This document shows positions 1 to 6,137 of a stretch of DNA of 8,930 nucleotides, piece by piece. The stretch comes from Acidobacteriota bacterium (GTDB lineage Bacteria > Acidobacteriota > Aminicenantia > UBA2199). A model generated the notes under the pieces. The model searched no databases. It was not told the origin of the DNA and saw nothing but the letters and a program-made list of their open reading frames with translations. Each line of letters begins with the position of its first letter. The stretch's first letter is position 1. The position numbers and the translations under genes are program-made. Location of the stretch: positions 1 to 8,930 of the forward strand of contig JAQUQF010000053.1 in the NCBI GenBank assembly GCA_028749105.1, given 5' to 3'.

Positions 1-266
1 ATGCCGGCGATGACACCGCCCTCGTTCAATTCCGGCGCGTTCAGTTCGGCGATGATCAGGTTCTTGTCCGAGACGAACTTGTCCAGGACGCCCAGCACCG
101 TGAAGGTGAACGTCTCGATCGTGCTGCCCTTGAATATGGTGCGGCCCTCGCCTACCATGCCGGGCCGGATCTCCGACAGCTTCATGATATCGGTCGCCGC
201 CAGGAGGCACGAGAGCGCGAGCCCGGCGGCCAGCAGCAGGATTCTTTTCATTATCGTTTCTTTCAT
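1..266 (-). CDS. SpoIVB-type (S55) peptidase-domain protein, 5' part only
   Basis: This is the first 88 codons of a gene that runs off the left edge. Residues about 6-24 (MKRILLLAAGLALSCLLAA) form a signal peptide with a likely type I cleavage after Ala-Ala; the LSC triplet is a poor lipobox. The mature part begins DIMKLSEIRPGMVGEG, then a beta-rich stretch ending in ELNEGGVIAG. This pattern (MxLxEIRPGMxGxG ... GVIAGMSGSP) is the opening of the S55 serine peptidase domain known from SpoIVB, in which the Ser of GMSGSP is the nucleophile. The window stops just before that serine, so catalytic competence cannot be judged. No PDZ domain is seen in this part. The start at 266 has AAGGA four bases upstream; an in-frame ATG at 251 would also leave a good signal peptide. 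It has its own promoter and probably acts in the periplasm or at the envelope; the substrate is unknown. Confidence 0.8.
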   Translation of the reverse strand, partial: MKETIMKRILLLAAGLALSCLLAATDIMKLSEIRPGMVGEGRTIFKGSTIETFTFTVLGVLDKFVSDKNLIIAELNAPELNEGGVIAG

Positions 267-305
267 CTTTTCCTTATTATTTGCCTGGGAATCAACATAG
301 AGAGC

Positions 306-334
306 ATCATAATCAAAAATGGACAAAAAATCAA
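306..334 (-). promoter_or_regulatory. Promoter for the S55 gene
   Basis: Reading the minus strand, TTGATT (329-334) is followed after exactly 17 bases by TATGAT (306-311), a good sigma70-like pair (4/6 and 5/6 to consensus). The predicted transcription start near 299 gives a leader of about 33 nt before the ATG at 266. The -35 hexamer lies inside the T-rich tract that follows the GC hairpin of the upstream gene. Confidence 0.6.
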
Positions 335-369
335 GGCGGCACAGCCGGACGCCGGCGCCGACGCCCGGC
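325..369 (-). terminator. GC-rich hairpin and T tract after the LptC/A-like gene
   Basis: Beginning with the last base of the TAG stop codon, bases 369-344 of the minus strand fold into a hairpin of 11 pairs (two of them G-U) with a 4-base loop, almost all GC. A run of six T lies at 325-330, in the stretch TTGATTTTTTG, but about 13 bases separate hairpin and T run, which is longer than a canonical intrinsic terminator. A smaller alternative stem using GGC and GCC between 335 and 355 would lie closer to the T run. This is a plausible but imperfect Rho-independent terminator. Confidence 0.4.
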
Positions 370-2261
370 TACGGGCGGTCGCGGAGAATGGTCGTCTCGG
401 AGCGGTCGTCTGCGCCCGAGACGGTGATCTCGTTGCTCTCCAGGTTTAAGTGCAGCTCCTGGCCGCGGGTCATGCCGCTGTTTTTCTTGCTGATTCTGGC
501 TTCTTTCCTGAACACCAGAATTTTTTTATCGAATTGCCAGTCCAATAATTCTGACTTTCCGGAAATCCTGTCATTGGCGAATTCAACGGTCCGCTGTGCG
601 GAAACCTTCTCCAGACGCTCATCGCCAGACAAAAACAGGATGATCTTCCCGGCCGCCAACGTATTGCCGGTTTGCCGCAATCGCGCATTCCCCTCCGCCG
701 CGATCTGGCGGCTGCCGGAGTCGAAGACCACACTCCCTCCTTCCAGAACCAGCAAGTCCTTCTCGCTGACAAACTCCAGATGGACCCGCCCGCGGGCAGC
801 GATCAGGTTGGCGTCATTGTTGAAATTGATTTCTCCGGCTGTCAGCTTGATTTCGTCCTGGAACAGCTGCACCTTGTTTTTGAAGGTAATATTCCGGCCG
901 TTATCGCCGATGACCAAATTGTCGGCCGAGAGATACAGGGGTGCGGCATGAAAGAGCACGCTGCCTTTTTCAGGCGAGACAGTGGCCCTGACACCGCTGG
1001 GGGCGGACAACAGGGTTTTTTTCGTGTCGATTTCAAAAGCAGACCCGGCAAAAAGATTGGCGCCGCATGTTATCCTGGCTTCCCCCCCACCGATGACGAG
1101 CCGGCCGCTTCCAGCATCCAGATGCAGTTCCGGCGCCGAGCCCTTGAAATCGCCGAATGTGAATTGGCCGTTCTGTTCAGCATGGATATCCTGCATGCCG
1201 CCATTTTCATCGTACTTGGCAGTGATCTCATCCGCAGACAAATCGACCTCTTGCGAACCGCGGATTTTGACCCCGCCGGGGGTGCGGATGAATATCTCGC
1301 GTATGCTCTGGGTCTGGGGGAACAGCCAGCAGTCAATATTGTCGCCGCTCATTTCGCAACGATCGGCATTGCCCGCCACCGCCAGTCGTCCCTCCTCAAA
1401 AACCATGATCCGTTCAAGGTCGCCGGTTTCATTAAAAATGGACTCGATCTTGTTCGCTGCGATATCCAGAATCTCACGTTCATCCGCACGGCCGCCGGGA
1501 ATGCTTTTTTCCGAATGCAAGATGCTGTTCCCGATCGACACGTACGACTGCAGGTCGACAAACTCCTCGCTGAAGCGCAGGATGATCTCATCGGCCGTCA
1601 AAAGCGCATCCCCGGTTTGAATCGAACTTTTTCCCTTCAGCGCCAACCAGTTGTCGTTCCTGAACATCCATAGCATCGGACTGGCAAACGCGTATTTTTG
1701 CCTGCCCTTCGTGACATCCCCGACCACGCCAAAAAATTTGAATTCATTCAGCTCGAACAGAATTTCAATGCCCTGGGCCGCCTTTCCGGAAATGATGGTA
1801 CCGGTGAAACTGGTTTCCCCTCTGGAAAGCAGGTTTTTTTTGCCGATCATCAGAAAACTCTCGGCCTTGAAGGTGATATCTTCGCTGACGATTCTCGCAT
1901 TTCCCGTAATCTGAAATGAATTGAAATCATCTTTGGCAATTCCCTGATCGCCGAAAAAGCGGATGTCCTTGTTCATCCGGCCGCTTTTGTAGATAACCCC
2001 GGAAATATTCTTCAGGCGGAGCTCATCGGCTTCCGTCGTGAAAGACTCCTGGCATTTGACTTCAATGCTTTTTTTGCTTTCTTCATTGAAGGCCAGATAC
2101 GATATGCCCCGATCGCCGACTCCGGTATCCGCAGCATCCGCCCGCTTTTTCTCAACAAACAGGCTCCTGGCGAAGAAAACGACAAGCAGGATAACGGCGA
2201 TCACCAGGGCGATCCCCAGCCTGTTGCGCGGCCGCGACGAAGATGCGGGCTTTTCTGCCAC
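369..2261 (-). CDS. Long LptC/LptA (OstA)-like LPS transport bridge protein
   Basis: This is a 630-residue protein with a short basic cytoplasmic N-terminus, one membrane anchor at residues 15-31 (LGIALVIAVILLVVFFA), and a periplasmic remainder predicted to be almost entirely short beta strands. The layout of an anchor followed by a region comparing the forms of a protein scaffold (GVIYKSG, then repeated ITGNARI, AEGNARLRQTGN, TAGEINF, GKIILFL and a final LHLNLESNEITVSG) matches the LptC N-terminal domain followed by OstA/LptA-like beta-jellyroll units. LptC and LptA carry LPS from the inner-membrane LptB2FG complex across the periplasm. E. coli LptC and LptA are each under 200 residues, so this chain is far longer than either. 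The frame is open back to a TTG at 2312, but that codon lies in the promoter -10 box. The GTG at 2261 has GAGGAG eight bases upstream (2270-2275) and was chosen. No lptB is visible nearby. Assignment rests on architecture and repeat style; divergence is high. Confidence 0.7.
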   Translation of the reverse strand: MAEKPASSSRPRNRLGIALVIAVILLVVFFARSLFVEKKRADAADTGVGDRGISYLAFNEESKKSIEVKCQESFTTEADELRLKNISGVIYKSGRMNKDIRFFGDQGIAKDDFNSFQITGNARIVSEDITFKAESFLMIGKKNLLSRGETSFTGTIISGKAAQGIEILFELNEFKFFGVVGDVTKGRQKYAFASPMLWMFRNDNWLALKGKSSIQTGDALLTADEIILRFSEEFVDLQSYVSIGNSILHSEKSIPGGRADEREILDIAANKIESIFNETGDLERIMVFEEGRLAVAGNADRCEMSGDNIDCWLFPQTQSIREIFIRTPGGVKIRGSQEVDLSADEITAKYDENGGMQDIHAEQNGQFTFGDFKGSAPELHLDAGSGRLVIGGGEARITCGANLFAGSAFEIDTKKTLLSAPSGVRATVSPEKGSVLFHAAPLYLSADNLVIGDNGRNITFKNKVQLFQDEIKLTAGEINFNNDANLIAARGRVHLEFVSEKDLLVLEGGSVVFDSGSRQIAAEGNARLRQTGNTLAAGKIILFLSGDERLEKVSAQRTVEFANDRISGKSELLDWQFDKKILVFRKEARISKKNSGMTRGQELHLNLESNEITVSGADDRSETTILRDRP

Positions 2262-2311
2262 GGGAGTCACTCCTCGCTTCTCAAATGGAATCCATTCGCA
2301 TGCTCGCCCCA

Positions 2312-2320
2312 ATTATAGCA
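2312..2320 (-). promoter_or_regulatory. Extended -10 promoter for the LptC/A-like gene
   Basis: The minus strand reads TGCTATAAT, a perfect extended -10 element (TATAAT at 2312-2317, TG at 2319-2320). No convincing -35 hexamer is seen 16-18 bases upstream, as is common for extended -10 promoters. The expected transcription start is near 2305, giving a leader of about 44 nt to the GTG at 2261. The -10 box covers the TTG at 2312 and so rules out that longer start. Confidence 0.65.
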
Positions 2321-2343
2321 CAATGGTTTTCAGGAAAAGCGCA

Positions 2344-4167
2344 TCAGGGAGAAATGAGAAGGCCCGCCTTGAAACTGGGAGCCAGGAGCGAAAAAAAGGA
2401 ATCGTAGAGAAGAATCAGAAGGCCCAGGCCGAAAAACAGGTATTTCAACCAGGATCGTTCGTCCTGCCAGCGGGAGATGAAAACCACGATCAAGAGGAGA
2501 AAAACCTCATACGTCGTCCTGACGCCGTTGTCCACGTGGCACCAGATTTTTTCATAGCTCAGGATCAATGAAAGCAAAGAAAAGCAAAAGAGGCCCAGGG
2601 CCAGGCAATCGTATTTTTTCAGCAAAAAATAAATGGCGAAAATAAAAATCAACGTCAGCAGCAGCGGGTAGAAAATCCCCGGGAGCACCAGAGCCTGGGG
2701 ATAAGCGCCGCTATGAATCGCACGGAACAGGTCGAGGAAACCGGCGAACGGCAGGGTGAAATCACCGGGGCTGAACACCAGCGTTTTCAGGCCGTACAGC
2801 GGGAAAAGACTCCAGGTAAGGAAAAGCTTCCAGGCCAGAAAAGGCAAAAAAGAACCGGCAAGGATCAACGCCCGGCGGACGTTTTTGTTCTTGAAAATCT
2901 CATGAATGATGATCAGCAAAACAAGCAACCCACCCGTTTCCCTGACCAGGATGGAAACGGCGAAAAAAGGTAGCGCGGCCAGCGGCCGCTTGCGGAGATA
3001 GTGGTAGAGTCCGCCAAGCAGAAACGCCGCGCTGATGGATTCGGGCAGTGCCGTGCTCATGGAGACATAAAACCCGGGGATCAGCAGGTAGAACAAACCC
3101 CACAGGGGATTTCTTCCGAAATGCATGATGATCCTCACCAGAAAATAGATCCCCAGCAAATGGGAGAGGAGAATGAGCCACATCATGGTCCTGGGAAACA
3201 ATTCCGCCTGGCCCAGGGAGAAGAGATGGATCATCAGGGGAAAGCCGATCCGGCTCAGGCGGTAGGCCGGCTCATCGATGAATTGATAGTATTTCTGGGG
3301 CTGATCGTGAAACTTGCGCAGCAGGGGGTCGAAGGCGATGAGATAAAAGAACTGGCCGTCGTAGCCGGATGGGGAAATGATCAGGCTTTCCCGCAACGGG
3401 TTTTCCCGATAGTAATGAAAATAGTCGGCGTTGACATGCTTGAAAGAAGACATCTCGACCGGGCAGTGCGCGTCCGTGATGATGATGCGCCCTGTTTTCC
3501 CCAGCCATTTTTTCACCTCCCATACCTGCATCTCCATCAATTCGGAGTTTTTGCCGGAGGCCTTCAGCACCATCTCCCCATCGACTTCCAGGGCGACATA
3601 GCTGCGAAGTCCGGAATTCACGACTCGGAACTCGCCGCCCCCCACGAGAAAAGCGATCCTTTCTTCCCCGATGACGAAGGGCACGGAAGTCAGGCTGCCG
3701 CACGGCATGTCGCCCTGGATCGTCCCGGGGATCTCCCCCTTTTTACCCTGGTATTTTTCGTAGGTGCCGATCCAGTATTTTCCCTGGTGATTGGAAGGGA
3801 TGGGATAGCCCCGGGATGTCAAGTTGTCGCCTTTTGTCGGTTGATATTGGAAGGCATTGTCTTCGGCCTGCCAATTCTCCAGCGTGCCCTTCTCGAAATC
3901 GGAATTCGCAAAAAGCAGAGGCGCCCCCTCCACCCGGAAAAGGGGGTTGCCTTCACTGCCGAATTCATTGCTGATTCGGATGAACCCGCTGTAGTTGCCG
4001 TTGAACAGCCGCAGCGAATGAGCCATGGAGAATAGATAAAAAAAGAAAACCCCCAGCACCACGAAAACAGCGATGACCGTTCGCAGATAGTTTCGCGACA
4101 GGGGTCGAACCGTCTGTGCCGCCTGGGCAAACAAGGCCATCACATGCTTTTTTATTTTTTGTGCCAT
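2344..4167 (-). CDS. Polytopic GT-C-like membrane protein with jelly-roll insertion
   Basis: This is a 607-residue integral membrane protein. It has TM1 at about 30-47, then a large soluble loop (about 50-265), then the motif GYDGQFFYLIAFDP at 268-281 and PAYRLSRIGFPL at 300-311, followed by roughly ten hydrophobic segments to the C-terminus. The YDGQ-YY-IA-DP plus PAYR-RI-P signature is typical of bacterial membrane proteins tied to surface-glycan formation that resemble GT-C, lipid-phosphosugar-dependent glycosyltransferases. Within the loop, DFEKGTLENW, a GT/LTS-PFVI stretch, IAFLVGGG, VALEVDGEMVLKASG and VWEVKKWLGKTGRIIITD follow the order seen in a beta-sandwich found beside GH32 enzymes, probably sugar binding. 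It would face the periplasm. The ATG at 4167 is preferred; an in-frame TTG at 4197 would sit at the predicted transcription start. No strong Shine-Dalgarno sequence is present (GAAAGA abuts the ATG), and ATG 4140 is an alternative. The donor and acceptor are unknown. Confidence 0.7.
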   Translation of the reverse strand: MAQKIKKHVMALFAQAAQTVRPLSRNYLRTVIAVFVVLGVFFFYLFSMAHSLRLFNGNYSGFIRISNEFGSEGNPLFRVEGAPLLFANSDFEKGTLENWQAEDNAFQYQPTKGDNLTSRGYPIPSNHQGKYWIGTYEKYQGKKGEIPGTIQGDMPCGSLTSVPFVIGEERIAFLVGGGEFRVVNSGLRSYVALEVDGEMVLKASGKNSELMEMQVWEVKKWLGKTGRIIITDAHCPVEMSSFKHVNADYFHYYRENPLRESLIISPSGYDGQFFYLIAFDPLLRKFHDQPQKYYQFIDEPAYRLSRIGFPLMIHLFSLGQAELFPRTMMWLILLSHLLGIYFLVRIIMHFGRNPLWGLFYLLIPGFYVSMSTALPESISAAFLLGGLYHYLRKRPLAALPFFAVSILVRETGGLLVLLIIIHEIFKNKNVRRALILAGSFLPFLAWKLFLTWSLFPLYGLKTLVFSPGDFTLPFAGFLDLFRAIHSGAYPQALVLPGIFYPLLLTLIFIFAIYFLLKKYDCLALGLFCFSLLSLILSYEKIWCHVDNGVRTTYEVFLLLIVVFISRWQDERSWLKYLFFGLGLLILLYDSFFSLLAPSFKAGLLISP

Positions 4168-4206
4168 TCTTTCAAATTGTAAAAATTTTGCCCGCAAGGT
4201 CCTGGT

Positions 4207-4235
4207 AGTATACCAAAAACACGAGGATCGGGCAA
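4207..4235 (-). promoter_or_regulatory. Promoter for the GT-C-like membrane protein
   Basis: On the minus strand TTGCCC (4230-4235) and TATACT (4207-4212) are separated by 17 bases (4/6 and 5/6 to consensus). The predicted transcription start is close to 4200, about 33 nt before the ATG at 4167. The rest of the 165-base gap (4168-4332) shows no gene and no convincing terminator for the rubrerythrin unit. Confidence 0.6.
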
Positions 4236-4332
4236 CCAGCCGCTTTTCCAGCCAAACGAGCTAGAGTATCCTGTCCGAGAAACAAAGCCAAAAGTTGTGG
4301 AAACTGGCGGGGAAGATCTGCCCTGAGAGGGT

Positions 4333-4836
4333 TTATGGCCCGACGTGGATCATTTCCTGCTCTTCGCCGTACTCTTCCAGCCGCTCCAGGCTGTCTTTTT
4401 CCAGGTCCAACAGCTTGTAATGGCCCATTTCCATCATGGAAAAATAGAGCAGGAGGTTTTTTTTCTCATGATCGTCGGCGAAAAGGTCGGCCAGCTGCAG
4501 GTAAAAATCGTGGGCCGCCTGCTCGGCATTCATAGCCTGGGCGAAGATCTCACTGAGCGGCACCCGCTCGTCGCGGAAGCGGATCTCGGGCAGCGGCACC
4601 ACCGGCTTCACGGGAACCGTGAGAGCCTGGCCGGGAAATCGCTGGCTGAAGAAGCCTTCCAGGGCTTTCCGGTGCTTGCCCTCCTCCAGGGCGAGGAATT
4701 CCATGCGCTCCTTCAGGAACGCGTTCTTCACCTGACGCGCCACCTGCGCATAAACGGCCTGGCTGTCGATCTCGCTTTTCACGGCGGCCAGCAGCAGGTC
4801 GGCCAACGCGTACTTCTTCAACTTCAAGTCCTTCAT
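4333..4836 (-). CDS. Ferritin-like diiron protein, rubrerythrin family without rubredoxin domain
   Basis: This 167-residue four-helix-bundle protein has a complete set of carboxylate/histidine ligands in the ferritin-like pattern: Glu22 in helix 1, Glu52-x-x-His55 in helix 2, Glu105 in helix 3, and Glu136-x-x-His139 in helix 4. The helix 2-3 linker (about 64-95) is proline-rich. It lacks the CxxC pairs of a rubredoxin domain, so it resembles erythrin-type members of the rubrerythrin superfamily, or an uncharacterised ferritin-like family, rather than full rubrerythrin. The likely role is peroxide or oxygen reduction or iron handling in the cytoplasm; an external electron donor would be needed. 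It lies 33 bases after the rubrerythrin stop, with AAGGAGAA just upstream of its ATG, and is probably co-transcribed with it, which supports an oxidative-stress role. The exact reaction is inference. Confidence 0.85.
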   Translation of the reverse strand: MKDLKLKKYALADLLLAAVKSEIDSQAVYAQVARQVKNAFLKERMEFLALEEGKHRKALEGFFSQRFPGQALTVPVKPVVPLPEIRFRDERVPLSEIFAQAMNAEQAAHDFYLQLADLFADDHEKKNLLLYFSMMEMGHYKLLDLEKDSLERLEEYGEEQEMIHVGP

Positions 4837-4869
4837 TTTCTTCTCCTTTGGCTGGGCGGTTATTTCCGC

Positions 4870-5454
4870 TCAGTAATTTTCCACCCAGATCTCGAAGTAA
4901 TCCCGGGGATGGTCGCAAACCGGGCATTTGCCCGGCGCCTGGTCGGATTCGATGATCTGGCCGCAGACGCGGCATTTCCAGGCGACCTTCTTCGGCTTGC
5001 GGAACACGGTATCGTTCTTGACGTTGTCCAGCAGCTTGCGATAGCGCGCCTCGTGCCTTTTCTCGACCAGCGCGATGGCGCGGAATGTGCGGGCGACCTC
5101 GGGAAAGCCTTCCTCGTCGGCGACCTTGGCGAAGGCCGGGTAAAGGTCGGTCCACTCCTCGTGCTCGCCGCCGGCGGCGTATTCCAGGTTCTTGACCGTC
5201 TTGTCCAGCGCGACGGGGTAGGAGGCCTGGATCTCGACCGGCTCGCCGTTCATGGCGGCGACCAGGTGCTTGTAGAACAGCTTGGCATGCATGCGCTCGT
5301 TCTCGGCCGTCTCCAGGAATATCTCCTCGATCTGCTTGAACCCTTCCTTGCCGGCCGTCTTGGCGTAGAACGTATAGCGCATCCGCGCCTGGGATTCGCC
5401 GGCGAAGGCCTTGAGCAGGTTCTCCGCCGTGCGGCTGCCTTTGAGTTGCTTCAT
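4870..5454 (-). CDS. rbr: Rubrerythrin
   Basis: This is a 194-residue rubrerythrin of standard length and domain order. The N-terminal diiron bundle carries the expected ligands Glu20 (GESQAR), Glu53-x-x-His56 (ENERMH), Glu97 and Glu100 (GGEHEEW), and Glu131-x-x-His134 (VEKRHE). The C-terminal rubredoxin domain has Cys161/Cys164 (CRVCG) and Cys177/Cys180 (CPVCD) for the FeS4 site. In anaerobes the enzyme reduces hydrogen peroxide to water in the cytoplasm, with electrons passing from rubredoxin-type donors through the FeS4 centre to the diiron site. The ATG at 5454 has an excellent GGAGGT six bases upstream (5461-5466). It is the first gene of a probable two-gene unit with the ferritin-like gene and has its own strong promoter, overlapped by a palindrome. 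All metal ligands are present, so an active enzyme is expected. Confidence 0.97.
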   Translation of the reverse strand: MKQLKGSRTAENLLKAFAGESQARMRYTFYAKTAGKEGFKQIEEIFLETAENERMHAKLFYKHLVAAMNGEPVEIQASYPVALDKTVKNLEYAAGGEHEEWTDLYPAFAKVADEEGFPEVARTFRAIALVEKRHEARYRKLLDNVKNDTVFRKPKKVAWKCRVCGQIIESDQAPGKCPVCDHPRDYFEIWVENY

Positions 5455-5472
5455 GATTCGACCTCCGGGGAT

Positions 5473-5500
5473 ATTTTAGCGTTTTGACGACCAATGTCAA
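5473..5500 (-). promoter_or_regulatory. Rubrerythrin promoter
   Basis: On the minus strand a perfect TTGACA (5495-5500) is followed after 16 bases by TAAAAT (5473-5478, 5/6). The predicted transcription start near 5466 would put GGAGGT at the very 5' end of a leader of only about 12 nt. Confidence 0.7.
5484..5500 (-). promoter_or_regulatory. Candidate operator: TTGAC-N7-GTCAA palindrome
   Basis: The minus strand reads TTGACATTGGTCGTCAA, perfect 5-base inverted arms with a 7-base spacer. It covers the -35 box and much of the spacer of the rubrerythrin promoter. The position suits a repressor or redox regulator. The spacing differs from an FNR/CRP site (TTGAT-N4-ATCAA), and the protein that binds is unknown. 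A short palindrome could also arise by chance. Confidence 0.35.
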
Positions 5501-5516
5501 GGCGCGGCAAACGAAG

Positions 5517-6137
5517 TCAGCCGCCGAGGGCAGTGAGGATCTTTTCCAGGTCCTCGCCGCGGCGGGCGATGCGCGGGGGGGACAGGGTGAGATCGACCAG
5601 GGTCGACCCCGGCGAGGAAGGCAGCACTCCCCCGTCGATCAGCAGGTCCAGGCCGGGAAATTCCATGGCGATCTGCCGCGGATCGTTGAGCGGCGGCCGG
5701 CCGCTGCGATTGGCCGAGGTGCTGACCAGGGGCCGGCCGATGGCGGCGATCATCTGCAGCAGCGGCGGCAGGCCGGGGATGCGGATGCCGATCTTGCCGC
5801 TGTTCTTCAACAGCCTGGAGTCGATGAGCGGGCTCGGCTTGAAAATAAAAGTGAATTTGCCAGGCAGCAATTCATGCAGCCGCGAACGGAATACATCCGG
5901 GATATCGGCTGCCAGGGATTCCAGCATGGCCAGCGAGCCCACGGCGGCTGAATAGGGCAGATCGCGCCGGTTTTTCAGGCTGTCGATCTTTTCCATCAGC
6001 GCCAGGGATAAAAAATCCCCCCCCAACCCGTACAGCGTATCGGTGGGATAGGCGATCGCTCCGCCGGCCAGAACGCAATCGCGTATTTTTTTGTAATTCC
6101 CGGCAATCAGCATGCCGGAAAGGGGAATCGTGATCAT
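5517..6137 (-). CDS. tsaC: Sua5/YciO/YrdC-family L-threonylcarbamoyladenylate synthase
   Basis: This 206-residue, single-domain YrdC protein makes threonylcarbamoyl-AMP from threonine, bicarbonate and ATP, the first step of tRNA t6A37 formation, in the cytoplasm. The signature pieces are in order: PTDTLYGLG (31-39), a basic KNRRDLP segment (55-61), LLPGKFT (90-96), GIRIPG (117-122), STSANRSGRPP (139-149), then a DGG...PGSTLVD segment and a final RRGE. It lacks the extra C-terminal Sua5 domain, so the TsaC-type name fits better; the YciO paralogue group cannot be fully excluded. The ATG overlaps the TGA of the upstream namZ-like gene (ATGA), and there is no Shine-Dalgarno sequence, so translation is probably coupled. 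The next gene downstream, rubrerythrin, starts 62 bases on with its own promoter. Confidence 0.93.
   Translation of the reverse strand: MITIPLSGMLIAGNYKKIRDCVLAGGAIAYPTDTLYGLGGDFLSLALMEKIDSLKNRRDLPYSAAVGSLAMLESLAADIPDVFRSRLHELLPGKFTFIFKPSPLIDSRLLKNSGKIGIRIPGLPPLLQMIAAIGRPLVSTSANRSGRPPLNDPRQIAMEFPGLDLLIDGGVLPSSPGSTLVDLTLSPPRIARRGEDLEKILTALGG

Noticed and set aside
672..1673. Long plus-strand open frame of 333 codons
   Set aside because: It is antisense to the LptC/A-like gene, has no family motif, no ribosome site, and is explained by GC-rich codon use.
2262..2312. 17-residue N-terminal extension of the LptC/A-like protein from TTG 2312
   Set aside because: The TTG lies inside the TATAAT of an extended -10 promoter, while GTG 2261 has GAGGAG at good spacing.
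3001..4035. Long plus-strand open frame of 344 codons
   Set aside because: It is the reverse shadow of the membrane protein; rich in Gln/Gly/His with no recognisable domain.
4313..4335. Small CCCT-CTC-AGGG hairpin just after the ferritin-like stop as a terminator
   Set aside because: The stem has only four pairs and no T run follows.
4843..4869. GCGG-AAATAA-CCGC hairpin between rubrerythrin and the ferritin-like gene
   Set aside because: A four-pair stem is too weak to call a terminator or processing site.
4345..5487. Long plus-strand open frame of 380 codons, and a 316-codon minus-strand frame at 4550-5500
   Set aside because: Both run across rubrerythrin and the ferritin-like gene, whose ligands and domains are complete in the chosen frame; the shadow proteins are low-complexity Arg/Gly/Leu-rich.
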